A stretch of DNA of 64,000 nucleotides from Xanthobacteraceae bacterium (GTDB taxonomy: Bacteria > Pseudomonadota > Alphaproteobacteria > Rhizobiales > Xanthobacteraceae): positions 342,852 through 406,851 of the forward strand of contig JAIESR010000006.1 in assembly GCA_019745775.1 (NCBI GenBank). Reading direction: 5' to 3'. A model generated the notes under the pieces. That model worked only from the letters and a program-made list of their open reading frames with translations, was not told where the DNA came from and made no database searches. A program made the position numbers and the translations under genes. Positions 25,347 through 33,077 of the stretch are shown here, in pieces (position 1 is the stretch's first letter; each line of letters opens with the position of its first letter).

Positions 25347-27071
25347 TCAGAGCCCGAGCGCATAGGATGGACGCCGCGGATCGGCGCCGCCCTTGAGCAC
25401 GCCGCTCGTCTCGTCGCCGACCACCGAGCACACCGCGCCCGCGAGCCAGGTCCAGTCCGGCCACCATCCGATCTTGTGGCCGAGCCTGGCAAGCGCTTCG
25501 CCGGTCGCCTTGTCGATGCGGCTCTCCATGTTGAGCAGGCCCGGGTGATAGGCGTGCGGCTCGAACGACGACGGGTAGCTGTAGGAGGCGACGCGCGGCG
25601 CCTCGATCGCTTCCTGCACCTCCATGCCGAACAAATGGATGTTGAGGAACACCTGCAACATCGCCTGCGTCTGCACGTCGCCGCCGGGGGTGCCGAATGG
25701 CATTTTCATCTTTCCCGCTTCGATCGCGATCGCCGGGCTCGGCGTCAGGCGCGGGCGCTTGCCGGGCGCGACGCCGGACGGATGGTCGGGATCGCCCCAG
25801 CTCTGGCTGCCACGCGGCGAGGGGATGATGCCGAGCTCCGGGATAACCGGCGCGTTGTAAGAGCCGTCGCTGGGGGTCGCCGCGAACACGTTGCCGTGCC
25901 TGTCGATGCAGCAGACGTGCGAGGTGTCGAGCTCCGGCGCCGAGAACGCGCGCTCCGGCACCAGCGCCGCGCCCGAGGGGGCGCGCTGCGCCGCGAGCTT
26001 GCGCGGATCGCCGGCCGGCGGCATTTCCGGCCAGGCCTGGTCGGGGCGGATCATCTCGCGGCGCTTGGCGGCATAGTCGCGCGACAGCAGCGCCTCGATC
26101 GGCACGTCGATGACGCGCGGATCGCCGAAATAGGCCTCGCGGTCGGCGAAAGCGAGCTTCACCGCCTCGGTGATGCGGTGCAGATAGCCGGCGGCGTTGT
26201 GGCCGAATTCCTTCAGCTCGGCGGCGTCGAGCAGGTTCAGCGCTTGCAGCAGCGACGGTCCCTGGCACCACGGCCCGCAGGCATAGAGCGTGATGCCGCC
26301 GAACGTGGTGGCGACCGGCTCGTCGAAGCCGGAGCGATAACCGGCAAGGTCCTCGGCCGAGAGGATGCCGCCGTTCTCCTTCTGGTATTTCACGATCGCG
26401 CGGGCGATGTCGCCGCGATAGAAGGCGTCGCGCGCCGCGGCGAGCCCGGCCTCGCGTCCGCGCGAGCGCGCCGCGGCTTCCTGGTCCGCCATGTGCTGCA
26501 GCGTCGAGGCGAGCGCCTTCTGCACGAACACCTCGCCGACCTGCGGCGGGCGTCCTTTCGGCAGATAGAGATCGACGTTCGACGGGAATGCGCGGTACTC
26601 GGCCTCGTGATCGGTGATGACTTCGTTCATGAGATCGTAGGTCGGGAAGCCGTCGCGGGCATAGCCGATGGCCGATTTCGCCACCTCGCCGAAGCTCATG
26701 GTGCCGAAGCGCTCGAGCGCGGTGATCCACGCATCCGGCGCCGCCGGCACCACGGTGCGCATGATGCCTTGTGGAATCTTGCCGCCGTGGTTCCTCATGA
26801 AGTAGTTGGGATCGAGCGCCTTCGGCCAAGTGCCAAGACCGGGGATCGTGACGAGGCGGTTCTCTGCGGCGGAATAGATGATGATCGGCGCGACGCCCGC
26901 GACATTCACGAATTCCGGCTGCACAACACCGAGCGAAATTCCCGCCGCCACGCCCGCGTCGATCGCGTTGCCGCCCGCTTCCAGAATCTTGAAGCCCGCC
27001 TCGGCGGCGAGATACTGGGTGGCGGAGATCATGTGGCGCGTGCCCATGATCGTGGGGCGGTGGGCTTTCAT
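25347..27071 (-). CDS. Gamma-glutamyltransferase-family protein
   Basis: A 574-residue Ntn-hydrolase precursor. Family marks are GGNAIDAGVAAGISLGVVQPE, FDEPVATTFGGITLYACGPW, the nucleophile Thr383 in LDTSHVCCIDRHGNVFAATPSDG, and the small-subunit block LTPSPAIAIEAGKMKMPFGTPGGD. Autocleavage before Thr383 would give large and small subunits that cleave or transfer gamma-glutamyl groups. No signal peptide is visible, unlike E. coli Ggt, so it is predicted to be cytoplasmic. It lies 43 bases upstream of the TctC-type gene. An amide-cleaving role on another gamma-glutamyl compound is possible. Confidence 0.9.
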   Translation of the reverse strand: MKAHRPTIMGTRHMISATQYLAAEAGFKILEAGGNAIDAGVAAGISLGVVQPEFVNVAGVAPIIIYSAAENRLVTIPGLGTWPKALDPNYFMRNHGGKIPQGIMRTVVPAAPDAWITALERFGTMSFGEVAKSAIGYARDGFPTYDLMNEVITDHEAEYRAFPSNVDLYLPKGRPPQVGEVFVQKALASTLQHMADQEAAARSRGREAGLAAARDAFYRGDIARAIVKYQKENGGILSAEDLAGYRSGFDEPVATTFGGITLYACGPWCQGPSLLQALNLLDAAELKEFGHNAAGYLHRITEAVKLAFADREAYFGDPRVIDVPIEALLSRDYAAKRREMIRPDQAWPEMPPAGDPRKLAAQRAPSGAALVPERAFSAPELDTSHVCCIDRHGNVFAATPSDGSYNAPVIPELGIIPSPRGSQSWGDPDHPSGVAPGKRPRLTPSPAIAIEAGKMKMPFGTPGGDVQTQAMLQVFLNIHLFGMEVQEAIEAPRVASYSYPSSFEPHAYHPGLLNMESRIDKATGEALARLGHKIGWWPDWTWLAGAVCSVVGDETSGVLKGGADPRRPSYALGL

Positions 27072-27197
27072 TTATTTTCCGTGCGCAAGAGCTTCCTCGG
27101 GAGAAGACGTAGCACGGCAGGCCGCGGCCATAAAACGCCCGTCACATAACTGTCATGCAAACTTGCTTGTTCTGTCGCAAACCGGGGGGCTGACACC

Positions 27198-27533
27198 ATG
27201 CAATTCATCATATCCGACGAGGCGGGAGCGACCGCGAAAATCGTCCTGGTCGGCAAGCTCGACATTGCCGGCGCCGACGTCATCGCTCTGGCGTTGGCGA
27301 CCTTGGCCGGCAGCAAGAAGGGCTTGGTCGTCGACCTTTCGGGCGTCACGTTCCTGGCGTCGATCGGCGTCCGCCATCTGGTGATGGCGACGAAGACGCT
27401 GACCCGCAAAGGCGGCAAGCTCGTGCTGGTTGGTCCCACGGATGCGGTGAAGGAGGTGCTGGTCACCTCCGGCGTGACCGACCTGATGCCGATCGTCGCC
27501 ACCGAACGCGACGCCTACGCGCTGATCGGGTAA
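27198..27533 (+). CDS. STAS-domain anti-sigma factor antagonist
   Basis: A 111-residue single STAS domain: MQFIISDEAGATAKIVLVGK, then DIAGADV and GLVVDLSGVTFLASIGVRHLV. Ser55 sits at the phosphorylation position, with Ala in place of the preceding Asp, exactly as in the STAS protein at 105-449. It begins a three-gene partner-switch module (STAS, HATPase, STAS), although about 150 bases separate it from the kinase gene. The downstream client is unknown. Confidence 0.88.
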   Translation: MQFIISDEAGATAKIVLVGKLDIAGADVIALALATLAGSKKGLVVDLSGVTFLASIGVRHLVMATKTLTRKGGKLVLVGPTDAVKEVLVTSGVTDLMPIVATERDAYALIG

Positions 27534-27684
27534 GCTGGGGGGTAATCCTGGTCACCTTGCCAGCGATGCAGGGTCTGCCTAAGAACGGCTGATCAAGGAC
27601 GTTCGCAGCTTCCAGGCGAGCGCGCGGCCTCCGACATGGCCGCCGCCGTGCTCGCGCTCACTTGACCAGCCTACTCAAGCTCGC

Positions 27685-28092
27685 ATGGCCCGCTTCACCG
27701 CCGATATCACACCCCATCCCGAAGCCATCGGCAGGCTGGCGGACGACGTGAGCGACTTCTTGCGGGGGGCGGGCGTCGACGCGCGCGCGGTTCACCACGT
27801 CGCCCTTGTCATCGAGGAAATCCTGACGAACGTTGCCACCCACGGCGGATGCCCGGACCTCCCGGCCACCATCGCCCTCGAGGTGCGGCAAGACCGGGTT
27901 TCCGGCGAGATTGGGGACCAGGGCAGGTCATTCGACCCGCGAACAGCGCCCACGCCGGACATTGATGCGCCGATCGACGAACGCCAGATCGGCGGGCTCG
28001 GCCTGCATCTGGTAAAGCATTTGACGTCGGCGCTGGAATATCGGAGCGACGGCACGCAGAATTGGACCACGTTTTGCATACCCCGGACCTAA
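27685..28092 (+). CDS. Anti-sigma factor kinase (RsbW-like HATPase)
   Basis: A 135-residue HATPase_c protein. The N box is VALVIEEILTNVATHGG (Glu and Asn ligate Mg-ATP); the G1 box is GEIGDQGRSFDPR and the G2-like box QIGGLGLHLVKHLTS. Such proteins phosphorylate STAS antagonists and sequester a partner. It is followed 14 bases later by a second STAS gene and preceded by another. The ATP site looks intact. It may be part of a stress or envelope-response switch; the classical alphaproteobacterial switch (NepR/PhyR) is different. Confidence 0.88.
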   Translation: MARFTADITPHPEAIGRLADDVSDFLRGAGVDARAVHHVALVIEEILTNVATHGGCPDLPATIALEVRQDRVSGEIGDQGRSFDPRTAPTPDIDAPIDERQIGGLGLHLVKHLTSALEYRSDGTQNWTTFCIPRT

Positions 28093-28106
28093 CAAGAGGT
28101 TGAGTG

Positions 28107-28442
28107 ATGGACGTCAGTGAACAGCAGGTCGGCCGCGTCTGGGTCGTCACCGCGCGCGGCCGCCTGGACGGCGCCACCAGCGGGCAGTTTGCACAGCGCG
28201 TCGAGGCCCTGATCACCGGCAACGAGCCGCGCCTGCTGGTCGATTTCTCCGGGATCGATTTCGTCTCCAGCGCCGGGCTTCGCGTCGTTCTCGCGCTGGT
28301 GAAAAAAGTAAAGGCCGGACGGGGGGCGTTGGCCTTGTGCGGGGTCCAGCCGGCGGTGCGTGAGGTGCTCGAGATCACGGGCTTTGCCGGGATGATCGAT
28401 ATTCATCCCGAGCGCACGGCGGCTTTGACGGCGCTATCGTGA
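28107..28442 (+). CDS. STAS-domain anti-sigma factor antagonist (second of the module)
   Basis: 111 residues from ATG 28107, with AAGAGG seven bases upstream. The STAS pattern VWVVTARGRLDGATSGQFAQ, then LLVDFSGIDFVSSAGLRVVL, has Ser55 at the phosphorylation position. It diverges from the other two STAS proteins in the window and is closer to the classical SSxG type, so the kinase at 27685 may serve two antagonists. It ends with a short tail (ERTAALTALS). Confidence 0.9.
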   Translation: MDVSEQQVGRVWVVTARGRLDGATSGQFAQRVEALITGNEPRLLVDFSGIDFVSSAGLRVVLALVKKVKAGRGALALCGVQPAVREVLEITGFAGMIDIHPERTAALTALS

Positions 28443-28566
28443 CCGATCGGCCATCGCAGGCGGATCGCCAATGACGGATGCGCGCAGGCGATCGCTCAAG
28501 CGGGAGCAGCACGCCGCCGCCCCCATATGAGCGGCGCCTGCTTGCGGCGAATCCTGCGCGGGAAAA

Positions 28567-28974
28567 TCAGAGACCGCGGCGGCGCTTTTTCTTGGCGGCC
28601 TTGCGCGCGGCATAGCGGGCATCACGCGCCGCCTTCTGCTGCGCCTTCAACTCCGCATCCGCCACGGCGTCCAGCTCCGCCTGAGCGGCGGCTTCCGCCG
28701 CCGCCTGTTCGGCGGCGAGGCGGTCGGCTTCGGCCTTGGCTGCTGCCGCGATCGCCGCCTGCCGGGCGAGCTCGGCCTCGTGGTCGCGCCGCGCCTGTTC
28801 GCGCTGCGCCTGCCGATCGGCCCGTGCCGCCGCGATGGCTTCGCGCTCCCGGCGCTTCTCGATCGCTTCCGGGCTGTTGGGATCGGCGTTCTTCTTGAAT
28901 TTGGCGAGGAGGTTTTTCTTGGCTTCGGCCGCAAGGTTGCGGCGGTCCTGGAGTGACGGATCGTAGTGGGACAT
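28567..28974 (-). CDS. DUF6481-like helical, highly charged protein
   Basis: A 135-residue, almost fully alpha-helical Ala/Arg/Glu/Lys-rich protein. It opens MSHYDPSLQDRRNLAAEAKK and contains KFKKNADPNSPEAIEKRRER and a long coiled-coil-like repeat (residues 45-115), ending in a basic KKKRRRG tail. The N-terminal pattern recalls the DUF6481 family of rhizobial proteins, whose function is unknown. The extreme charge and basic tail suggest nucleic acid or membrane surface binding, but this is only inference. It stands alone on its strand between the STAS gene and HU. Confidence 0.65.
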   Translation of the reverse strand: MSHYDPSLQDRRNLAAEAKKNLLAKFKKNADPNSPEAIEKRREREAIAAARADRQAQREQARRDHEAELARQAAIAAAAKAEADRLAAEQAAAEAAAQAELDAVADAELKAQQKAARDARYAARKAAKKKRRRGL

Positions 28975-29193
28975 GGGATACGGCTGTTATTCCTCTTGGG
29001 CACCAAACGGGCGCCGACCTCGGAAGATGGGATGGATTGGTAGCCTTGGGTAGGAAGCGCAGATTGAAATAATGGCCGAACGGCCAGCCGTCAATCCGTG
29101 CAACCAAGGTCTCACAGGCACTTTCCTTTTGCGTCCGAATCATGGCTGCGTGTGGATTGCGCATGTCGCGCATTCCAAGAGGGCAATTTCAAA

Positions 29194-29493
29194 ATGGCGC
29201 CTGCACCCAAGAAGTCCAAGCCGGTCACGCTCAAGCATCTCGCGGCCACCCTGGCCGAGGAGCACCAACTGACCAAGAAAGGCGGCGAAGCTCTGCTGAC
29301 CGACCTGGTTGGGCTCATCACCAAGCACCTCAAGAAGGGCGAGCGGATTCGGATCGTCGGCCTGGGCATCCTGCAGGTGCGCAAGCGCGCCGCCCGCATG
29401 GGCCGCAACCCCGCGACCGGCGAGCCGATCAAGATCAAGGCCAGCAAGAAGGTCGCCTTCCGCGCGTCCAAAGAGTTGAAGATGGCGGTCTGA
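29194..29493 (+). CDS. HU-family DNA-binding protein
   Basis: 99 residues from ATG 29194 (MAPAPKKSKPVTLKHLA). It has the HU/IHF fold pattern: helical dimerisation (LKHLAATLAEEHQLTKKGGEALLTDLVGLI), the turn GERIRIVGLGILQVRKRAARMGRNPATGEPI, whose RNPATG beta-arm intercalates DNA, and AFRASKELKMAV. The N-terminus is about ten residues longer than E. coli HU and basic. These nucleoid proteins bend DNA. The gene is followed at once by the array of five terminator-like hairpins, so read-through is strongly limited. Confidence 0.93.
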   Translation: MAPAPKKSKPVTLKHLAATLAEEHQLTKKGGEALLTDLVGLITKHLKKGERIRIVGLGILQVRKRAARMGRNPATGEPIKIKASKKVAFRASKELKMAV

Positions 29494-29520
29494 TCGCAGA
29501 CCCTGCCGTCCAGGGGCGAC

Positions 29521-29741
29521 AAGGGCCCCGGCGGACGCCGCCGGGGCCCTTGGTTGTTTGGACCTTTGGGCCCCGGCGGACGCCGCCGGGGCCCTTGTTT
29601 GTTTGGACCTTTGGGCCCCGGCGGACGCCGCCGGGACCCTTGTTTGTTTGGACCTTTGGGCCCCGGCGGACGCGGCCGGGGCCCTTGTTTGTTTGGACCT
29701 TTGGGCCTCGGCAGATCGCTGCCGGGGCCCTTGTTTGTTTT
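29521..29741 (+). repeat. Five tandem 45-bp terminator-like hairpin units
   Basis: Units start at 29523, 29568, 29613, 29658 and 29703, an exact 45-bp period. Each has a 12-bp GC stem (GGGCCCCGGCGG/CCGCCGGGGCCC with an ACG loop in the consensus) followed by a T-rich spacer (TTGTTTGTTTGGACCTTT). The fifth unit has paired changes in both arms (GGCAG with CTGCC), which preserves base pairing. The orientation places the T-run on the HU-sense strand. The 45-bp period divides by three, which creates artificial repeat-coding frames. It is not a CRISPR array. Confidence 0.9.
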
Positions 29742-29757
29742 GCCCCGTCCGTTGCGG

Positions 29758-31584
29758 TCAGCCGCCGGCGAGCTCCTCGCGCATGATTTCAAGCGCCAGC
29801 CATTGCTCCTCCGCCGCGGCGATCCTCCGCTCAAGGTCGCCGAGCTCGCCGCTGACCTTCTCGAAGCCGGCGCGGTCGCGCGCATAGAACTGCGGCTCGG
29901 CGAGCTTCGCCTGCAGCGCCTCGGCTTCGGCCTGAAGCGCGGCGATGGTTCCCGGCAAGGTTTCGAGCGCGTGCTTGTCCTTGAAGGTCATTCGGCGCTT
30001 GGCCGGCTCCGGCGCGTCTGCGATCGCTACGACGTCTTTCGTCCCCTCCCTTACAGCCTTGAGCGGCTCCGCCTTGCGCGGGTCGCGCGTGAGGTCGGCG
30101 CCGCGTTGCGCCAGCATGTCGCTATACCCGCCGGCATACTCGATCCAGCGGCCGCTGCCCTCAGGCGCGATGACCCCGTTCACCAGCCGGTCGAGAAAGT
30201 CGCGGTCGTGGCTGATCAGCAGCACCGTGCCGGGATAGTCGCCCAGCATCTCCTCGAGCATCTCGAGCGTCTCCATGTCGAGATCGTTGGTCGGCTCGTC
30301 GAGCACCAGCAGGTTCGAAGGCTTGGCGAGCGCCTGCGCCAGCATCAGCCGGCCGCGCTCGCCGCCGGACAGCTTGCGCAGCGGTGTCCGCGCCTGTTCC
30401 GGCGTAAACAAGAAATCCTTCATGTAGCTGACGACGTGCTTGGCCTGGCCGTTCACATGCACGGTGTCGCCGCCGGCGGCGGTGAGCGCGTCGGCGACGG
30501 TGGTGTCGCCGTCGAGGCTGTCGCGATGCTGGCTGAGCGTCGCGATCGCGAGATTGGCGCCCAGCCGGATCGAGCCCGTGTCGGGTTCCAATGCACCGGT
30601 CAATAGATTGATCAGCGTGGTCTTGCCGCTCCCGTTCGGGCCGACGATGCCGATGCGGTCGCCGCGCTGCACACGAGTCGAGAAGCTGCTCACGATCGGG
30701 CGCTTCTCGTAGCTCTTGCCGACGCCCGTCGCCTCGATCACCAGCTTGCCGGAGTCGGCGGCGGTGCTGGCGACGATGGTGGCGCTGCCGGCGCTCGCGC
30801 GGAAGGTGCGGCGCTGTTCGCGCAGCGCCTGCAATTCTCCGACGCGGCGCATGTTGCGCTTGCGCCGTGCGGTGACGCCATAGCGCAGCCAGTGCTCTTC
30901 GGCGACGATCTTGCGGTCGAGCTTGTGCTGCTCGCGTTCCTCTTCCGCCAAGACCGTGTCGCGCCATTCCTCGAAATGGGCGAAGCCCCGGTCCAGCCGG
31001 CGGGTTTGTCCGCGATCGAGCCACACCGTGGCGCGCGTCAGCGTCGACAGGAAACGCCGGTCATGGCTGATGATCACCAGCGCCGTGCGCCGCGCCGCGA
31101 GATCGCGCTCCAGCCATTCGATCGTGGTCAGGTCGAGATGGTTGGTCGGCTCGTCGAGCAGCAGGATGTCCGGCGACGGGGCCAGCACCCGCGCGAGCGC
31201 GGCGCGGCGCGCTTCGCCGCCGGAGAGATGCGCCGGATGTTCCTCGCCGGTGAGCCCCAGTTGCTCCAGCAGATAGCGGGCGGCGTGGCCGTCGTCGGTC
31301 GGGCCGAGGCCGGCCTCGACATAGGCGAGGGTGGTCGCGAACGCGCCGAAGTCCGGCTCCTGCGGCAGATAGCGGATGCTGGCGCCCGGCTGGACGAACA
31401 CCGACCCACGGTCCGGCTCGACCGATCCTGCCGCGATCTTCAGCAAGGTCGATTTGCCGGAACCGTTGCGCCCGACGAGGGAAATCCGTTCGCCGGTCGA
31501 GACCGACAGCTCCGCACCCGTCAGGAGCGGCGTTCCACCGAATGTGAGGGCGATGTCTTTGAGCTGCAGAAGAGGGGGAGGCAT
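29758..31584 (-). CDS. ABC-F family ATPase (Uup-like)
   Basis: A 608-residue protein with two ABC cassettes and no membrane segments. Cassette 1 has Walker A GRNGSGKST, signature LSGGEARRAAL and Walker B DILLLDEPTNHLD; cassette 2 has GPNGSGKTTLI, LSGGERGRLML and LLVLDEPTNDLD. The C-terminal 90 residues are a helical coiled coil (TIAALQAEAEALQAKLAEPQ), as in Uup. ABC-F proteins act on the ribosome or, for Uup, on DNA repair. It is convergent with HU across the hairpin array. Naming it uup would need phylogeny. Confidence 0.92.
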   Translation of the reverse strand: MPPPLLQLKDIALTFGGTPLLTGAELSVSTGERISLVGRNGSGKSTLLKIAAGSVEPDRGSVFVQPGASIRYLPQEPDFGAFATTLAYVEAGLGPTDDGHAARYLLEQLGLTGEEHPAHLSGGEARRAALARVLAPSPDILLLDEPTNHLDLTTIEWLERDLAARRTALVIISHDRRFLSTLTRATVWLDRGQTRRLDRGFAHFEEWRDTVLAEEEREQHKLDRKIVAEEHWLRYGVTARRKRNMRRVGELQALREQRRTFRASAGSATIVASTAADSGKLVIEATGVGKSYEKRPIVSSFSTRVQRGDRIGIVGPNGSGKTTLINLLTGALEPDTGSIRLGANLAIATLSQHRDSLDGDTTVADALTAAGGDTVHVNGQAKHVVSYMKDFLFTPEQARTPLRKLSGGERGRLMLAQALAKPSNLLVLDEPTNDLDMETLEMLEEMLGDYPGTVLLISHDRDFLDRLVNGVIAPEGSGRWIEYAGGYSDMLAQRGADLTRDPRKAEPLKAVREGTKDVVAIADAPEPAKRRMTFKDKHALETLPGTIAALQAEAEALQAKLAEPQFYARDRAGFEKVSGELGDLERRIAAAEEQWLALEIMREELAGG

Positions 31585-31745
31585 GCGGAAGGGATCGGAC
31601 GTTGGTTGCCGGTTTCGGTATCGCCGGAAGCGACCGCCGTCAAAGATGCCGGGGTCGCACGGTTGTCCGAATACTGAAAATTGTCATCAAATGCGAGCGG
31701 TCATCGCAGCAGAAGTTTAGCTTTTGCATGGGACTGTCGTGTAAG

Positions 31746-31771
31746 CGGGGCGGGCCTCCTGGTGCGCCCCG
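31746..31771. other. Stem-loop upstream of the Flp pilin gene
   Basis: A 7-bp stem CGGGGCG/CGCCCCG with a 12-base loop in the leader of the pilin gene. No known regulatory RNA family is recognised. Confidence 0.35.
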
Positions 31772-31797
31772 TTGGGCATGTGTGAGGGAGCGGATCC

Positions 31798-31971
31798 GTG
31801 AGTGGTCTCATCAAATTAGCGATGCGATTCCTCAACAATGAGGACGGGGCGACAGCGATCGAATACGCGATCATCGCGGGAATGCTGTCGATCGTTATCG
31901 TGGCAGCGGTTACAGGGGTCGGCAGCAGCGTCAATACGACGTTCACCTCGGTTCAATCTGCCGTCAAGTAA
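31798..31971 (+). CDS. Flp/Fap-type pilin
   Basis: A short 57-residue protein from GTG 31798 (VSGLIKLAMRFLNNEDG), with GAGGGAG nine bases upstream. After the leader comes the Flp motif: processing would occur after Gly17 at G|ATAIEY with Glu at +5, followed by the hydrophobic helix AIIAGMLSIVIVAAVTGVG and a short tail. Flp pilins assemble into tight-adherence (Tad) fibres after cleavage by the prepilin peptidase TadV/CpaA. No other Tad gene lies in the window, so this is an unlinked copy. It ends seven bases before the convergent rpsU. Confidence 0.85.
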   Translation: MSGLIKLAMRFLNNEDGATAIEYAIIAGMLSIVIVAAVTGVGSSVNTTFTSVQSAVK

Positions 31972-31978
31972 GGCCGCG

Positions 31979-32254
31979 CTACCGCGGTGGTCCCCCCGCG
32001 AAAGGGGAGCTGCGTGGCGGGCCGGTGCGGGGCTTCTTCACCGGTGCCGCGATCAAGCCCTCGCGAATCGCCTGCTTGCGCGCGAGCTTGCGCGAACGGC
32101 GGACTGCCTCGGCCTTTTCGCGCGTCGTCTTTTCCGACGGCTTTTCGTAGAACCGGCGTCGCTTCATCTCCCGAAAGACGCCTTCGCGCTGCATCTTCTT
32201 TTTCAGGACACGCAGTGCCTGATCGACGTTGTTGTCGCGGACAAGTACTTGCAA
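31979..32254 (-). CDS. rpsU: 30S ribosomal protein S21
   Basis: A 91-residue bS21 protein: [40 protein letters not shown] and a basic Lys/Arg region. It is about 20 residues longer than E. coli S21 because of the Pro-rich tail ([16 protein letters not shown]), a common alphaproteobacterial trait. S21 sits near the mRNA exit of the small subunit and aids initiation. It is a single gene with no E. coli-style dnaG/rpoD linkage in the window. It is convergent with the Flp pilin gene. Confidence 0.95.
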   Translation of the reverse strand: MQVLVRDNNVDQALRVLKKKMQREGVFREMKRRRFYEKPSEKTTREKAEAVRRSRKLARKQAIREGLIAAPVKKPRTGPPRSSPFAGGPPR

Positions 32255-32777
32255 GGTTCAAATCCTTCCGGATTCAGGCGCACACGCAAGGACAAGCAAA
32301 TGCGCAACACGCGCGCTGATAAGCCATGGCCGCACGTGACGATGCACGCGCGCCTGACGGAGCTGTCGGTATCGAATTCGCGCGCTAGCAGCGATGAGCC
32401 TTAGGGGGCGCACGAGCGGATTTTCAACCATCGGCGCGGGTGGCGATGCCGATGTTGCTCCTATATGGGCCTCGTTGGTCGCAATAGCCAGCCCTTTCTT
32501 CAATGGCAGCGGCCGCGATCACGCCACGCGACCCGTTTGTTGCCTGTGGCTTCTTGTTTTTCAGAGATGTCGACACCATATGTAAGCATGCTCATTCGCA
32601 ATGCTCGCCTCGCTCCGTCCCGCTGCCGCTCCCGAGCGCGTTGACGGTCGGGATTGCATGAGCTGTTCTGAATGTTCCTGCGCACATCAATGTGTGCAAA
32701 CGAGCGCGACAAGCCAATCTCCAGCCGCCATGGTTGGCGGATCAGGCACATCAGATATCGATCGGAGAGACCAAATC
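32255..32777. other. Intergenic region, no convincing gene
   Basis: 523 bases between rpsU (leftward) and the small charged protein at 32778 (rightward). Several frames of 60-80 codons occur on both strands, but none has a signal peptide, a recognisable family, or a good ribosome-binding site with a fitting start. The base composition is slightly less GC-rich than the genes around it. It should contain the rpsU promoter and the promoter of the next gene, but no sharp element was found. Confidence 0.5.
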
Positions 32778-33035
32778 ATGTCGACAGCAGCCGAGTTGCA
32801 AGCGAACGCAGAAGCGAAATTCAAGAGGAAAGAACTTCAGCGCCTGGATGGTTGTGCTGCGATGGCCGAGTATGACGCGGCGAGCCGGGCGACGATCGAG
32901 AAGACCGCGCGGCTGAGAGCGCTTCGACTGTCGCAAGCCGAGCGCGCGCCGCCGGTTGCCACAGCCAAGGCTCCTGCGAAGTCGAAGACAAAACGTCCGG
33001 CCAAAGCCGGCGCGCGGCGAGCGGTTGCCGTCTAG
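32778..33035 (+). CDS. Small basic/alanine-rich hypothetical protein
   Basis: 85 residues from ATG 32778 (MSTAAELQANAEAKFKRKEL), with GGAGAG upstream. It is mostly helical and charged, with ADxxAxKxK-like segments and a C-terminal Lys/Pro/Ala tail (KAPAKSKTKRPAKAGARRAVAV) resembling histone-like or nucleoid tails. I do not recognise a named family; similar short proteins occur in Bradyrhizobiaceae. A nucleic-acid-binding role is possible because of the tail but not shown. An in-frame extension to 32601 is possible but unsupported. Confidence 0.6.
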   Translation: MSTAAELQANAEAKFKRKELQRLDGCAAMAEYDAASRATIEKTARLRALRLSQAERAPPVATAKAPAKSKTKRPAKAGARRAVAV

Positions 33036-33077
33036 ATTCTCTGTGTATCCGCAGATTGGCGAACGCGCGGAGCGTTC

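Noticed and set aside
29521..29741. CRISPR array or repeat-coding protein
   Set aside because: Repeats are contiguous with no unique spacers; the 45-bp unit is a terminator hairpin and the repeated peptide results only from the period being divisible by three.
32258..32503. 81-codon minus-strand frame upstream of rpsU
   Set aside because: No ribosome-binding site, no family likeness and composition unlike neighbouring genes.
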